DNA of 64,000 nt from Poecilobothrus nobilitatus (lineage: Eukaryota; Arthropoda; Insecta; Diptera; Dolichopodidae). The notes below the pieces were generated by a model that saw only the letters and a list, made by a program, of their open reading frames with translations, ran no database searches and was not told the origin of the DNA. This document shows positions 10,750 to 23,539 of the stretch, one piece after another (within the stretch, counting starts at the first letter, position 1; the number at the start of each line of letters is the position of its first letter). The stretch covers positions 75,038,591 to 75,102,590 of the forward strand of contig OX352773.1 in assembly GCA_947095535.1 (NCBI GenBank), read 5' to 3'. Both the position numbers and the translations under genes were made by a program.

Positions 10750-13550
10750 TTATATTTTAAAAAAATGTATGCATTAATTTTCTTTATACAAATGCATACT
10801 TTTAGGGGCACTTGATTCAAGAAAATTTTATTATTTTTGTTTTTTCTGATAAAAAAATCAGACAAAATTTCGGGATATGATCTGTTAGAAAGTGGTTCTA
10901 AAAATGTAGGTACTATTATTAATTTTATAAAATTTTATTATTTCGATATAAGATGAGATCACCCAAATTTGAACACGAAAACTTTCTATTTCGTTTTGAA
11001 TAATAACTGAAGGCATATATTTAACTTTGCCTTTAATTTAAATATTAGTATTAAAAAAAAAAATATTCGGACTTTGTATAGTATATTGCCTATTTGTTAG
11101 AAACTTACGAAAGAAATCTTTAAAGTTAATAAAATTGCAATATTTAAAAAACAAAAATATTTTTAAAATAGTCACATTTTGATTTATTCGTGTACGCACA
11201 TTCATGGTTTCGAACTTTTTAATTTAAAATTCAGTTCATCGTTTTTTTTACACGCATATTTCGCCCTATTTTTCTTGATTGTCATTTACACTATATTTAA
11301 AGTATAAGTGCACACAAAAACTGAAAAATATCAAAAAATATAATAATACTATGGTAACTCAAAATTTGACTATTAAAGATGAGATTTGAAAATATTTATA
11401 TAGTTTTGTTTTCAAATGACAACTAATTTAAATGAGCCAAAGTTTCGTTTTAAAACAATAAAATTACATGAATTTTAGTTACAAACAAATTTATAAGTGT
11501 ATAGATAAATATAAAATGTTTATATCCGAACTATATAATGTACTACATGAATATAAATTAAAAAAAAAAAAAATTACAACTCCCTAAATACAAACAATTT
11601 TAATATTAATAACTGACGTACATATATTAATATATAAATTTTCTATGAAAAAATAATTAAAACAAAGGAAATAAACAATGTGATACAAAATGAAAACTTA
11701 ATTATACCATCACAATCTGTTCGTTTTTCCATATTGTATATTTACTTTATAAATTTTAATTATTTTGTCATACCTCTATAGGTTGTTATAAATTCTTTTC
11801 AAAAATGAATTTTAATTTTTGGAAGCGAAATATGTAGGTTCTATTTACAAAAACGCGAAATTTGTTTTTTATGCACATATATGCATTGTCTCATTATATT
11901 CATTGTATTTTATTTTGGAAAAAAATATCAAATCCTTAATTTGTCAATTAACAGGGAAATATTAATCAAAAATGTAAATGAACACAAAAATGGAATAAAA
12001 ACTTTATAAAAAAAAACATTAAAAAATTTATTTTTACATACATAATTCCGTATATAGAAAAATATGATAATTTTATTTCCAACAAGCGCACTTTTCCATA
12101 AAAATTTGCTTGAAATTGAAAAACAAAATGGAGAGATGCGTTGGAATGTCTGAAATGAAAAAATCTTCTCCTTTATATTCACCGCTGATAAATGTTGTTA
12201 CAATCATATTCGGACAACGTTGAAAGATTCTTATATAGCTTACATATGCGCAGAAAGGTTATTTCCTTCACTTCACACTGTTTCATGAAAAATTGGTAAG
12301 TTTAATATCTAAACTAACTAACATAAACTAACAATCATTTAATTCAGTGGACAATGTTTAATTCAGTGGGAACCTTTTTCATAACACTTGCTGTTAAAGT
12401 AAAATATAAAAGTAGTAGTATTAAAAGAGAAATGCTAGTGAAAATGAAAGATTTTGGAAATGAAAGATTTTGTATTTATGTACATCTAAAAAAACTACGG
12501 TAATAATTGCATTTAATAGATAGATAGATCTATAATAAATAGATAGATTTTGTCATTACATGAGAAAATATATTTTTGACTAAAACATCATAAAAACTAA
12601 TAAACAGTTGGACAAAATTCAAAGAAAAACGGTAAAAAAAAGTTTTTCCCAAAAATTTTTCAAGCCCCCTTTTGAAAATCTACACGCAAAAAATTAAAAA
12701 TTTTATCATCAAAAATTGCAACTCAGCATCACCTTGGAGGCCAGTTCAAGTACAACGAGTAGCTCATAAATAACCCCATAGAGCACAAAAATTCTTATAT
12801 ACATATGTATATTCAAAAAGATCTGTTGAAGCGTTTAAGACTTCATAAAACAAAAAAAAAAATTAAATTTTTTATATAGTATACATAGCATAATGAGTCT
12901 AGATACTGGACGTTTATTATTTTGTATTGTTTTCCTAATGTAACTCTCACCAGTACTGATGACAAAAATTAGAATGCAATTGCTCTAATATCTAATGACT
13001 AAATTCTTTTTACTTTTTTTTTTTGGTAGTTAACTAGGTATTGCCACAGATTTAGATTAAAACAATTTAAAGAATCAGAGTTTTTATCAAATTACAAAAA
13101 TGCAAAACTTAAAACATTCTAATCCTATAATACATGTTTTTTATTATAATTTTTTTTTTTGATTTCTAATACTTTTATTTAATACAAATATACTGCTATT
13201 TTCAATTATATATAATATAATACTTTATTATATACATATATCTCATATATTTAGAATAATTTAATTAATTAAATGAAAGTACTAAATTTAATTTAAATTT
13301 AAAATTGAAGAAGAGCCTTTTAACCGCAAAAACGAAAACAACTGCAAAAAACCTTTGTTTAAAAATTTAATATCAAAAATGAAAATTAAAAAGTTTGAGG
13401 TGTTTTGTTTTTTTTTTTTTTGGTTGGTATGTATTACTATTTAGTTTTTTTTTTTAATTTAATATAAAACGGAAAAAGCATCGAATTTTTAAAATTTATA
13501 TTTTTGTAGCATTGCTATCTATTTTCATTTAAATAACATAAAGGAAACCA
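10750..13550. other. AT-rich non-coding stretch, no recognised gene
   Basis: Mostly unique A/T-rich sequence. Around 12120-12300 GC content rises slightly and a 40-codon plus-strand frame (from about 12106, with MERCVGMSEM near its middle) is followed by a donor-like GGTAAGT at 12295. That length is expected by chance and the composition is not convincing. TTTAATTCAGTGG is duplicated near 12340-12370. The minus-strand frames at 11928-12182 and 13525-13713 look random. Confidence 0.45.
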
Positions 13551-13720
13551 AAAAGTGTATAGCATTAAATTTAACAAAGCAAAATATAAAGCCAAAGGTT
13601 TTTAAAGTTGCACATTTTTTAACAAACAATAAAAACAGTTTAGGATTCTGACTTGCACCGAAAATTGTAATTTCTCTTAAAATTTTATATATAAGAAAAA
13701 AATTAAAAACCAACAGATAT

Positions 13721-13846
13721 TTTCTTCTCTGAAAATTTCCAGATTATATTTAAAAGCGTTCCAAAATTTAAAAGGAAAAATCTTTCTTCTCTGAAAATTT
13801 CCAGATTCTATTTAAAAGCGTTCCAAAATTTAAAAAGGAAAAATCC
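13721..13846. repeat. 62-bp tandem duplication inside family A copy 2
   Basis: Two adjacent, nearly identical units begin TTTCTTCTCTGAAAATTTCC and run through AAAAGCGTTCCAAAATTTAA; the starts are 62 bases apart. The unit corresponds to the part of the 477-bp unit around TTTCAGGTTCCTATCTAAAG, so the same region is prone to duplication. Confidence 0.85.
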
Positions 13847-14169
13847 CATTAGACTTTTGACTAGAAACTGTAAAACAAAAGTCCCACCAAAAAAAGGGCA
13901 AAAGTACCTTCGAAGTTTTAAGTCACTTCAATATAGGTCAGAAGTTCCAATCGTAAAATGTTTTTGTTTAAAAATATCAAAAATGTCAATATTATTATAT
14001 TCTGTTTTATACGTTTTCCAGAATATACATATACCTATATATATATTCTGTGAAAATGGTAGATTGTGGATTTGGAGGAATGGTATAAAGTGTAGTGAAA
14101 CCAACCTAAAATGTATTACACAAGGAAATAAAATGTAAAACAAAATTTGCTTTTAATATCTTGATCAAA

Positions 14170-14250
14170 AAGTTTCTTTAATAAATATTCTGGAAACCCG
14201 GATTTCGTAACCAACTTCTTCTGATTCGAGATCTCCCACATACATATGAT
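14170..14250 (+). repeat. Family C core
   Basis: The segment reads AATATTCTGGAAACCCGGAT, then TTCGTAACCAACTTC. It matches the GATTTTGTAACCAACTC core seen at 17.6-17.9, 31.1-31.45 and 57.5 kb. Its AATATTCTGGAAA start is shared with the 57.5 kb copy, which lies in the opposite orientation. Confidence 0.55.
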
Positions 14251-14699
14251 TTTATAACTTGATTTTATACGCACATGATTTAATAACTTACTATAAAATT
14301 CCTTCTAATTGATATACATATTATATATTTTTTTGCATTCATAAAACAAAACTTCTGGAACTTTCGACTTATTAAGCTCATAACCCTAATAAAAGTTTTG
14401 GAGCCAGAAATTTTGACCATGCACGAACTAAAATGTAAACATTTTAAAATAGGGTTTTTTTAAATTTTAAGAAACCGTAGTTCCGTAATGGACGATACTA
14501 AATATACAGTATCGCCCAGTACAATTCTACACAACATTAATTTTTTTTTAGGGAAATATCCATGGTTAAAATTTTATTGTTTTATCTTAAACGGTGTAGA
14601 AAGTTTTATAAACAGACGAACGGATAGAGTAAAACCAGTAAGCAAATTTTTCAAAAAAGTGCTAAAAAATAAAATGAAAATATTTTTTCTATATTAATT

Positions 14700-15735
14700 G
14701 AACAAATTTATATCAGTATAAAATGTTCGATCCATAATCCAATATAATATTAATGTTAATAGTGGCTCTAAATTTAAATTAAAAAAAAAATCTATTTTTT
14801 CCTTTTCCTTCTTTTTTTTTTTTGTATGAATAGTGGTTTAGTTAAGTACAACAGATTTAATCAATGAATAATCGTTAAAGCCATTTTTATGTTCTTTTTG
14901 GATTCATTCATTATAACAAGGATATAGAATGTAAAACAAAATTTTACTTTTATTATTTTTATCAAAAATGTTCACTGTATATTTTAGAAGGTAAGAAGTT
15001 TTTTTTTAGAATAATATTTAAATTGATAACACAATTTAACAGTTTCGTAGATTTCCCTATATTCTAAATTTCCCTATATAAAAAAAACGAAAACTAACAA
15101 ATTCATGTTTTAAAGAAGACTTATGATTAATCATCAACATATAACGTGATTTATAATTAAATGATAACGGTAAAGCAGTTAATAAAATAGAATCCGGATA
15201 TAAAGCTGACTAAACTTCAGAAGAATCAATCCGAAATGATCTGAACAACCAATTATAAAGGAATCGAAGAAAGGAAGGAAAGTACTTTAAGGATTTCAAA
15301 TTTTTGAATAATAATTTCAGATTCCATAAATGGATTTTTATGATTTATTAAACCTAAACAATTACAAAATATTATTATTATTATTATTATGAAAGTTAAA
15401 TGATATAATAGGTGTTAATAAATATGGGGGAATTAAAACTTTTAAAAAAATATAGAAATTTTCTTTTATCAATTTAGCCTAGTTGTCTAGGTGTTAACTC
15501 TATTCTACAATTGTTTACATATTTAAAACAAATACTGAAACGAGAAATGTACCTTATATATTTTAACAAAATACTGTTTGTCATTGGAATCGTATATTTT
15601 CAATACTATACGATCTTCTGCAAATTCATTTAGGTTCAAATTTTATATTTACATTTCATATGCCTTTTGATAAAATATTTACTAAAAATCTATTATAGAC
15701 TTTGTATTACAACTTGTTAAAATTATAAGAAAGTA
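14700..15735. other. AT-rich non-coding stretch
   Basis: No gene is recognised. It holds an (ATT)n microsatellite at 15369-15391 and poly(T) runs; otherwise unique-looking A/T-rich sequence. Confidence 0.5.
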
Positions 15736-15737
15736 GA

Positions 15738-15815
15738 ATGCGTTAGTCATTGAGACAATCAGGCATTTCAATAAAAATTTTCCTGTCTCAAGAATGGGTT
15801 TGAATCCATTTTAAA
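15738..15815 (+). repeat. Possible tRNA-like SINE head
   Basis: GTTAGTCATTGAGACA resembles a degenerate A box, and ATGGGTTTGAATCCAT near 15795 resembles a T arm with B box (GGTTTGAATCC) and a paired stem. Spacing is about right for a tRNA-derived promoter, but D and anticodon stems are not clear. Weak call. Confidence 0.3.
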
Positions 15816-15819
15816 AACA

Positions 15820-17390
15820 CAATTTAAAAAGGAAAGTACATGATGAACTCACGTTATCTAATATAGAACCTTAGAAAACGGTATAAAATATTATATAGAT
15901 AATTTTTAAATTTTCGGTGTTTTACTCATATTTTTCATGGAATTGCCGATAACCAAAGAATTTAATTGTACAAACGTTAGAAAATACTTTTGTTTCTTTT
16001 TTACACTTTATAGTAAATGATTCTTATTCTGTTTTTTTTTTTATCCCACTTTTCTATTATTCTAAATTATGAATTTTTATTTCTTCAACTTTACGAGAAA
16101 ATTGTTTCCTTTCATATCTGATTTTTTTCTTTGATGTATCCAATTTTTTGGGTTATTTTTCTTGCTTAATTTTCAGTATTTTGTTCTGTGTCTTGTTTTA
16201 TAGTTTCCACAAGTAAATTATTATCCCCGAGTAGGTCAATTGTTGAATTTTATAAATTTTTTTTTTTTTTTTGTTTGTTACTGTTTTAGTAAATTTTTGT
16301 GCAAAGTGCATTTCTTGGTTTAATAAATTTACAGATTTTATAATTTCTTGAAAATTTTCTTTAATTTTTCTTCTTCGTGTTTCTTTTATATGTTAACTAT
16401 TTATATTATATTTTTTATGTTGTGTTTTTAAGCCGAACCATAAAATAACATAATTTTTTTTTTTGTTTTTCTTTTGTTATAGTGAGAGTACAGGATTGGA
16501 TATGATTTGTGTGGTTTCATTTTTTTACAAATGAAAATTATAAAATAAAGTTAGGAAAAAATCATACAAAAACGAAAATGCTACAAGGAATATTATAAAA
16601 ATAAAAATAATGAAAAACCTACGGTACAGATTTAAAGATGTATAATAAAAAAAAAAAAACAATACAAAACAGAATTATCCAAATAAGTACAAATCTTTTT
16701 TTCTTTTTCTTTTTTTTTTTTATAAAAACTATATAACACAATTAAAAATTAATGATTTAGGTAGGTTACAAGGCCATTGTTTCTATTTTTCTAGATTAAA
16801 AAATAATAAAAATAAAAGTAAATTTTTAATAAAACAAAATTATTGTTTTTTTTTTTTTGTACGATTGTAGAAGGTTAATTCTACTTTTAGAAACATTTCA
16901 ATTTATTTTTTTATGTATGATATTAAATATTTAATTAAAAAATATATAATATTAAAGTTGAACTTGTACAGAATCACGGAATCATAAAATTGTATTGCCA
17001 TATTAGATTTTACAAACTACTGAATTAATATAATATTGTTGTTTTTTTTTTGTTTTTAAGGTAACTGGTAATTTTTAACAGACTTTATGAGCAAAACGAA
17101 CACATTTTTTCAATGATTTAGTAAAATTTTAACCTAGAAAAAATCGCTACCTATTTTTTTTTTTTTTTTCAAAAAATAGATTTAAAAACATGTGGTACAC
17201 TGATGTTGTACACTGTTTAGACAACGAAACTGTCAAATATAATATATATATAGATTTAGTAAATAGTACATAACAGTTGTGCATTCGAATAGCTATTATT
17301 TTTTTAACAACCATATATTATGTTCTTCCTCACTTTTTTTCACTTCTTTTACATTTTTTTTCTTTCCTTACATACCGTGATTTAGGTGAG
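15820..17390. other. AT-rich, poly(T)-rich non-coding stretch
   Basis: No gene is recognised. Long T runs occur at about 16258-16272, 16842-16858 and 17154-17170. A polypyrimidine tract ending in TATAG near 16482 resembles a splice acceptor, but no convincing exon follows. Confidence 0.45.
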
Positions 17391-17393
17391 GTG

Positions 17394-17457
17394 TCATAAA
17401 ACCATAGAAGTCATAAAACCATATCTCATAAATATTTCATAAATATGGTTTTATGAC
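17394..17457. repeat. Direct and inverted repeat of a 14-mer (hairpin)
   Basis: TCATAAAACCATA occurs at 17394-17406 and, preceded by G, at 17410-17423. Its inverse TATGGTTTTATGAC follows at 17444-17457. The second and third copies form a perfect 14-bp stem with a 20-base loop. Confidence 0.85.
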
Positions 17458-17614
17458 CCTTTAAAATTATTAACAAAGATATATTCTCAATATGACTTAT
17501 TGACTCATTTCAAACCATATTCTCATAAAACAAAATTCTGTCATCAAGCCATAAATAAATTTTGAAACGACGCGGTGTCTTGTTGTTGATATATGTATGT
17601 AAAAAATTATTAGG

Positions 17615-17950
17615 AGCTATTTTAGAATTGGTTACAAAAGCAGAATTATATCGCCTTGTACAAAATATGTATATATTTTTTTGTGTATATGCGAAATTCT
17701 GAGTTAGAAGGAAGTTTAGACTTGGTTACAAAATCAGGATTTTATTTACATATTATATAGAAGGCACATATCTCTCACTTTGTAAATAACTCTAAAGCCG
17801 TTGTGAAATATTTTTATTACATACACATTTCAAATAGTGGTGGCTACCGCCTACAAATCCCTGTTAAACAATTTATTGAAACCCTGATTTTGTAACCAAC
17901 TCTAAAATTCCTCCTAATCCAAATTTTCGCATATACATATTCGAGTGGCC
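17615..17950. repeat. Family C copies in inverted arrangement
   Basis: Two copies of the core lie on the minus strand (ATTGGTTACAAAAGCAG near 17626-17645 and TTGGTTACAAAATCAGG near 17722-17740), facing one on the plus strand (CCTGATTTTGTAACCAACTC near 17882-17901). The last is followed by AAAATTCCTCCTAATCC, whose inverse (GAAGG near 17708) lies next to the second copy. A GGTGGCTACCGCC-like motif precedes the plus-strand copy. The arrangement suggests a fold-back element with conserved ends. Confidence 0.65.
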
Positions 17951-19375
17951 GAAAATTTTCTACTTTAATTCATATAAACTAAAAACGTTAACATTAAAAA
18001 TGAATTAAAACCGAAAATAATTTTTCTTCCATTTTAATTTATTTTTAATTTTCAACTTTAGTTTGTAGGAATAGAGAAAATATATGATATATGAAATCGA
18101 CAATTTTTTCGACTTTAGTTCTGTTAGGTGTTTTTTACCTTAGTTCTTTCTACGTTAATTCATATAATTTAAAAAAAATAATCAAGAAGGTTGGGCTTTA
18201 GTGTTGGTTTATTAGGTTTAGCAGATTTTCTTTTAAAGTAATTTTTATCGAATGAATATTCCAACTCATATGAATGGGTTATAAAGCCATATTTATGAAT
18301 GAAATATAGATTTATTAAACCTCATCTGTGATTTATACTAATTTTGAAGCTCGATTTTTATAGAAAGATGATTAAGATAAAAAAAAAACTGTTTATACAT
18401 ATTATAAAATAGTTATATAAAAATTATTTAAGATAATAATTTAATTTAATTTTTATTTATACAAAAATTATTTAAGATTAGTCCATTTGTTAAATAGTCC
18501 TTAAATAGTCCTTTCAAAATTGTACAAACGTTTTTTAAAGAAAAAAATAATCTAAAATTAAACACTTACTCAGACCATCCTGTGTACAAACACAAAAATC
18601 ATCCAAGTAAATTTATATATTTTTTTTTTTTGAAATTATTTAAAAAATGTTTCCATATTTTAAATGAAAATTTAATCAGGTGAAAGCAAAAAAAAATCTG
18701 TAGGACCCGTATATCTTTTTTTTTAATTTTATTTTGTAATTCTGTTAAAAATCATTTCCACACAATTAACTTTAAAAACTCGTTAACAAAGAATTGTACA
18801 TTTTATAAAAAAAAAAATGTTTGTATTTGGGTTTGCGATTTGTATTTGGGTTCTATCATTCCAGAATTCCAGGAGTACATTTTTCCAAGATTATCCTTGT
18901 AATTGTTTTGCACAGTAAAAACCATCAAAGAGTAAAAAAAAAAACAAAAAAAAACTCGTAAAGAATAAGTTCCTAAAATCAATTTAGAAAATATGATAAA
19001 AATGAAATTTTCACAAAAATTATCTAAACACCCTAAAGCTTTTTTCAATATTTCACAAAATTATCGAGAATTTTATTTTATTCGATGGACAGACATTTCA
19101 GCTTTTTTTTTTTCTGTTCTGATATAAACATTACAGATCAAAGAAATCTACAATATTAAAATACTTGATATAAAATTAATTTGTACATTGAAAAATTTGG
19201 ATAATATAAAAATTTAACTTAAAAAACGAAATTTTGAATTGTACAAGTATGAATTAATTTTAAAATAGTATAATAGGAAGAATTTGGGTGGTAAATAGGC
19301 AATAAATTTGAAAAGGTTGTTTTTGAATAATTGCAAATGTCAACATTACCGACAGAGAAGAACAAATTAGATGGG
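17951..19375. other. AT-rich non-coding stretch
   Basis: No gene is recognised. The minus-strand frame at 18803-19048 has random composition. Small local duplications such as TTTGTATTTGGGTT near 18819-18851 are present. Confidence 0.5.
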
Positions 19376-19379
19376 AGCA

Positions 19380-19760
19380 TGTTCAAAATTTTGAACTTTC
19401 CTCGATATAGTCCAATTAAGTTTGTGGAACGCTAACTGAAATATTAAAATTATACTCTTTTTTATGTCGATCATATGCTTTATAGACATTTGTTAGATCT
19501 ATACAAGAAAACTTAACTTTAAAACTATAATGCTCATTCAAGACAATTTTTTGATTAATCTGCATGCCTAAAATTTTAAAATTTTCCGACCATTGAAAAA
19601 TTTCTCCTTAAAATCTCCTTGAAAACCGCATTAAAATGATTCTTTGGCAAGAAATCTTTGGCTTTAAATTTTAGAAAATGAATTTTTGGCTTGAAGTTTT
19701 ACAAATGTTAACCTCAAGCCTGTTTACTAAATCACAATCGGCTATTCTTGATATTCGGTT
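19380..19760 (-). mobile_element. Hidden non-LTR reverse transcriptase fragment
   Basis: Minus-strand translation gives NRLEVNICKT followed by SSQKFIF at about 19674-19725, a good match to the conserved L-NI-KT-M-F segment after the catalytic box of non-LTR RTs. About 80 bases downstream, in the same direction, comes WSENFKILGMQINQKIVLNEH (about 19525-19595), matching the F-LG-I-D-L-H thumb signature. Stops and frameshifts separate them, and no catalytic box is recognisable upstream. The order and spacing of these two signatures are as expected. Similarity to the 7 kb LINE is not obvious, so it may be another family. Confidence 0.55.
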
Positions 19761-19764
19761 CTCT

Positions 19765-20815
19765 TTAGGCTGATTGCGATTGGTGTGATATTAGATTTCC
19801 TTATGCAATCGTAGGATGCCACCAGAGTGCTGTTATTTACAAAGCTTTAAATTGAGTGCTGTTATTTACAAAACTATTTACAAATGTTCATTTGATTGAT
19901 TTTTAACTAATGGCTGGTTCTAAAATATAATGTTTTACATTCGGAACCTAAGTAATTTAATATATTCTTTTATATCCTATATCTGAATTTTTTTTTACAC
20001 TTTTTAATATTTTAACATGCACCTAACCATAAAATAACCATATAAACATTCCAAGTATAAAAATCTTTAATTTTTAAAGCTTTTATCCCAGCTAAAATAT
20101 AAAATGGGTTACCGCGAAAAATATACTTGCATACATTTATTTTAAAATGTTTAATAAGGGTAATTTAATTTAAATTCCCAAATTAATTTTTGTTTTTCTT
20201 TGAATAAAATTTTTAGATTACCATTTACTTGTTAATGTGGGTAAATTAATTGTGGTTATCTTTTCATTTCTAAATTTATCTTTTGTTCTTTTTTTTCGTT
20301 TTTTTATTCTTGTAATAATTTATTAACTTTTAATTGTATAAATTTCCAACATTTATTTTCTGTATATTAGTAATGTCTTAAAGGTAACTTTTTACTATAT
20401 AAGATAAATAAACCATGCCATTACGAATTACAAGCCTTATGTGTTATATATGTTAAATATAGCTCGATATAATATTAAAAATTCTCTGTCAGCCAACGAA
20501 TTCTATTTACTGCAAGAATTTATGTTCATATATAAAATATAAAGAAGTTATAAGAATTTAAATCTGGGAAATTAATTTTATATTAAGGTCAAACATGCAG
20601 ACTGAAAATTAAAACAAATATCGCTTGAAAAAATATTAATTTTAGTAAGATGGTAGAAAATTTCCAAAGAAAATATCCCATTCAATTTATTCACGGTAAT
20701 ATTATGTAAAATTTATTGTTGTAGTTCATAAGTTTATTTGAATTAAACAAAGAAAATAGATAACCAGAAACATTTTTTATAAATTTAGCAGCTTGTGAAT
20801 TAAAATTCTATAAAT
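19765..20815. other. AT-rich non-coding stretch
   Basis: No gene is recognised. GAGTGCTGTTATTTACAAA is duplicated in tandem at about 19826-19875. The rest is unique-looking A/T-rich sequence. Confidence 0.5.
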
Positions 20816-20821
20816 AATAAC

Positions 20822-20840
20822 GGGGGGAGGTGGTGAGGGG
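20822..20840 (+). other. G-rich tract in AT-rich surroundings
   Basis: A 19-base stretch made almost only of G, with runs of 6, 2, 2 and 4 split by single A or T or by TGA. It could form a two-tetrad G-quadruplex. No associated gene or repeat is seen. Confidence 0.6.
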
Positions 20841-20844
20841 CTGT

Positions 20845-21640
20845 ACGGTTCCATATATGCATTATTTCACAATTAATATCGGTTACAATATCATTTCAAA
20901 CTTAATCTGGTTTAAATTTCAAATTACATATTCAGATCAAATTTATGTTTCTGACCACTTTCATTTCATGATTTCTGCGCTCGGTTTTTTTTCAGTGTAA
21001 CGTTAAAAAAATCAAAATGAAATTTTGTAGGAATCCGCAAATTGCAAAAATTAATAAATTTTCAGCAGATCAGATCAGATATTATTTTTTATTTATTATT
21101 CTAAATATAACAAAATATTAATTTTCCATTGTCAAAGATGTAGGATTTTTATTATAAATAAAACTTCAGAGGTAATACAACCTCATCTCATACTAGTGAT
21201 TTCATCGGTGCTAAATTTTTTTTTTTAATACCGATATCAATATAAAATTGATACCGATCAAAGCTAATACTTATATCTATATTATAACGACCCTGAAAGT
21301 ATCAAAATATTAAAATTATTTGTTAATTGAAAAAAAAAAAATTTCATTTTCAGTTTTCACAATTCTTTGACAATTCAAGGTTGAATTCATTTGTCTGTTC
21401 TTTATCCAATTCAATATACTACGATCCATTTTTCATTTCAATATACTTATTTTGTGATTCGTATAATTTTTGACCACCAAATATCTTTTAAATTTGAAGT
21501 AAATTTAAAAAAAAAAAATTTTATATTTTGTTTGTATTATAAATATAATTAATTATATATTTAACTAACATAACCAATATAATGTTGGGTCGGAAAGAAA
21601 AATTCCAATTTCTTTTCATTTTCTTCCAATTAAAAATACT
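20845..21640. other. AT-rich non-coding stretch
   Basis: No gene is recognised. CAGATCAGATCAGAT near 21066-21081 is a three-unit pentamer repeat, and some GATACCGAT-type words recur near 21229-21260. Confidence 0.45.
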
Positions 21641-21644
21641 AACA

Positions 21645-21722
21645 ATATGTAAAGAATTTCTATCTGGACTTATTCAGTTAATACGCCATGAGCTTAATAA
21701 GTCAGTAACCGAAGAATCAAGT
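21645..21722 (-). repeat. Degenerate SINE head
   Basis: On the minus strand, TTCTTCGGTTACTGAC, then ATGGCGTATTAACTGA, aligns along its length with the head of the 10.7 kb SINE (GCTTCGGTAGCCTAG, then GTGGCGTATTAACCGA). The B box has been lost. TATTTGGT-like flanking words near 21945 also resemble the 10.7 kb surroundings. Confidence 0.5.
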
Positions 21723-21724
21723 TA

Positions 21725-23535
21725 AAATAATTATACAAATATTAATTTATTTATTATATATTATTGTTACAATATATAATATACTAATGTATATAGTACA
21801 TTAATATTACAAATCAAATAGGATATTGCAATATTCCTAAATATTCGGATTTACTATGCGCAATATAGGTTAAAAACACTATATTTATATAGTAATATTT
21901 TTTATTTGCTTTTTATATATATATATATATATTAACACTATATTTGGTAGGAAAGAAGATTTCTAAAGAAATATTACCTTTTAGTAAAATCACCAATTGC
22001 AAGCATATTATGATTAAAAAAATTTAAATTTCTTTGCATAGTTTTAGGGATTTCTAAACAAAAAAAATTGTTTGTAATCTTTAAAACTATACAGTTTCCA
22101 TTTATCTATTCACTATAACATTTTTCAATTAGAATAGATTTTATTTATCTTTAGGTTATGTTTTTTTTTTTTTTTTATTTTATTCCCTCCTTAAAATAAA
22201 ATAAAACCACGGGATATTCAATTAATTTATGTCAACGTAAAATTAAATTAAATTTTTAAAAACTAAAAAAATCTTCATCTGATTTTGAATATAATAGACA
22301 AACTATACACACACACATATATACATATACAAAACACCTACACTTTTAATCGATTTTTTGTAATATAGAGACAATTTTTGTTTTTTAATTTATTTTATTT
22401 TATTTTTCGAATAACGACAAAAATTTAAAAATTATTGAGATATCTTTTAATTTAATAAATGTACCATTTTTTGGCAAACACAAGAATGACAAGGAAACAA
22501 AAATAAAAAACAAAATGCAAAAAAAAACAAGTTAAACATGAGACAATTTTCGTTTTAAAACTTTATTTTTATTCTTTGATTTTTTTTTGTGAACATTTAA
22601 AAAACTTTTTGTTTTTTTTTCTTTTTTCAGTGTTCTGTTTTTTTTTTTTTTTTTTTTTGAAACAATTTCTTTAAAAAAAAACATTTTATTTGATTTATAT
22701 AAAAAGAAACAAAAAACAAAAAACGATTTAATATATAAATTTATAACGGTGAACGGTGTAAAACTTTTAAATCAAAATTTCCGATTAAAAATAATAGATA
22801 TATATGTACAAAAAAAAAAAAAAAAAAAACTTTACGATAGGGCAAATAAATGTGTAAATTCTGGGTATTTAAAATTCTTTTTTCAAAGCAGATTGTTCGG
22901 AAATTTCTTAAATATCTGAAAAATTTTTTATTTGTTTTTAAAATTTTTGATTGTTTACGATTACAAAAGTTTTATTTTATTGTTTTTTTTTTTTGTTTTA
23001 CTTTTGATTTCGCAAAGAATTTCACCTTTAGTAATCCATTCGAAATCGTAAAAAAAAAGTTTTTTAATTTCTTAAATATTTTAAAATCTGATTATAGGAA
23101 AATTAAAGAGTAAACATTTTAATTCGATTAACAAAAAAAAAAAAACATAAAAACATAAAAAACAAATAAAATGTGATTTGAAACAAAAAACAATTTACTA
23201 CAAATAAATAGTTTAAGATTAAAAAATCAATTAAAATTATTCAATAGAACGTAAAAAAAAAAATACAGACAACAAACATACAAGTTTCTTCTACCCGTTG
23301 CAATTAATATAGTGGAGAAATTATTATTAAATTAATCTATAGATGTTACAATATTCTTGATAGATGTTCCCATAGGAAAAATCGTAACCATACATAAGTT
23401 ATTCAAGTTATATATAATTTTCCACTAAATATTGAAAACAACCTTAAATAGTATATTATTTTAATTATTATTGCTTGAAGTATCTACATAACAATTACGT
23501 TAATTTAATTAAATTAACATTTTTGACAAACCGTA
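21725..23535. other. Low-complexity A/T block
   Basis: No gene is recognised. (TA)n lies at 21914-21932; long T runs at 22160-22176 and 22640-22659, and an A run at 22810-22830. The plus-strand frame at 22850-23113 is rich in F, K, L and I and looks random. Confidence 0.5.
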
Positions 23536-23539
23536 GTCT

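Larger units (their letters stand above)
13555..14690 (+). repeat. Family A repeat, copy 2 (diverged)
   Basis: It shares the left part with copies 1 and 3 (words such as GGTTTTTAAAGTTGCACATTTT and TCTGACTTGCAC). It shares the right end too: AACGGTGTAGAAAGTTTT, then TAAACAGACGAACGG (a decayed GACG tract), then AGTAAAACCAGTAAGC and a segment ending near GTGCTAAAAA. The interior holds a local duplication at 13721-13850 and a family C core near 14170-14230. A small inverted repeat, GATACT against AGTATC, lies at 14493-14513. The plus-strand frames at 13857-14138 and 14488-14697 fall within the repeat and show no family I know. Confidence 0.7.

Noticed and set aside
12106..12300. Forty-codon frame followed by a GGTAAGT donor-like site
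   Set aside because: Frames of this length are expected often here; no acceptor of quality and no recognisable protein.
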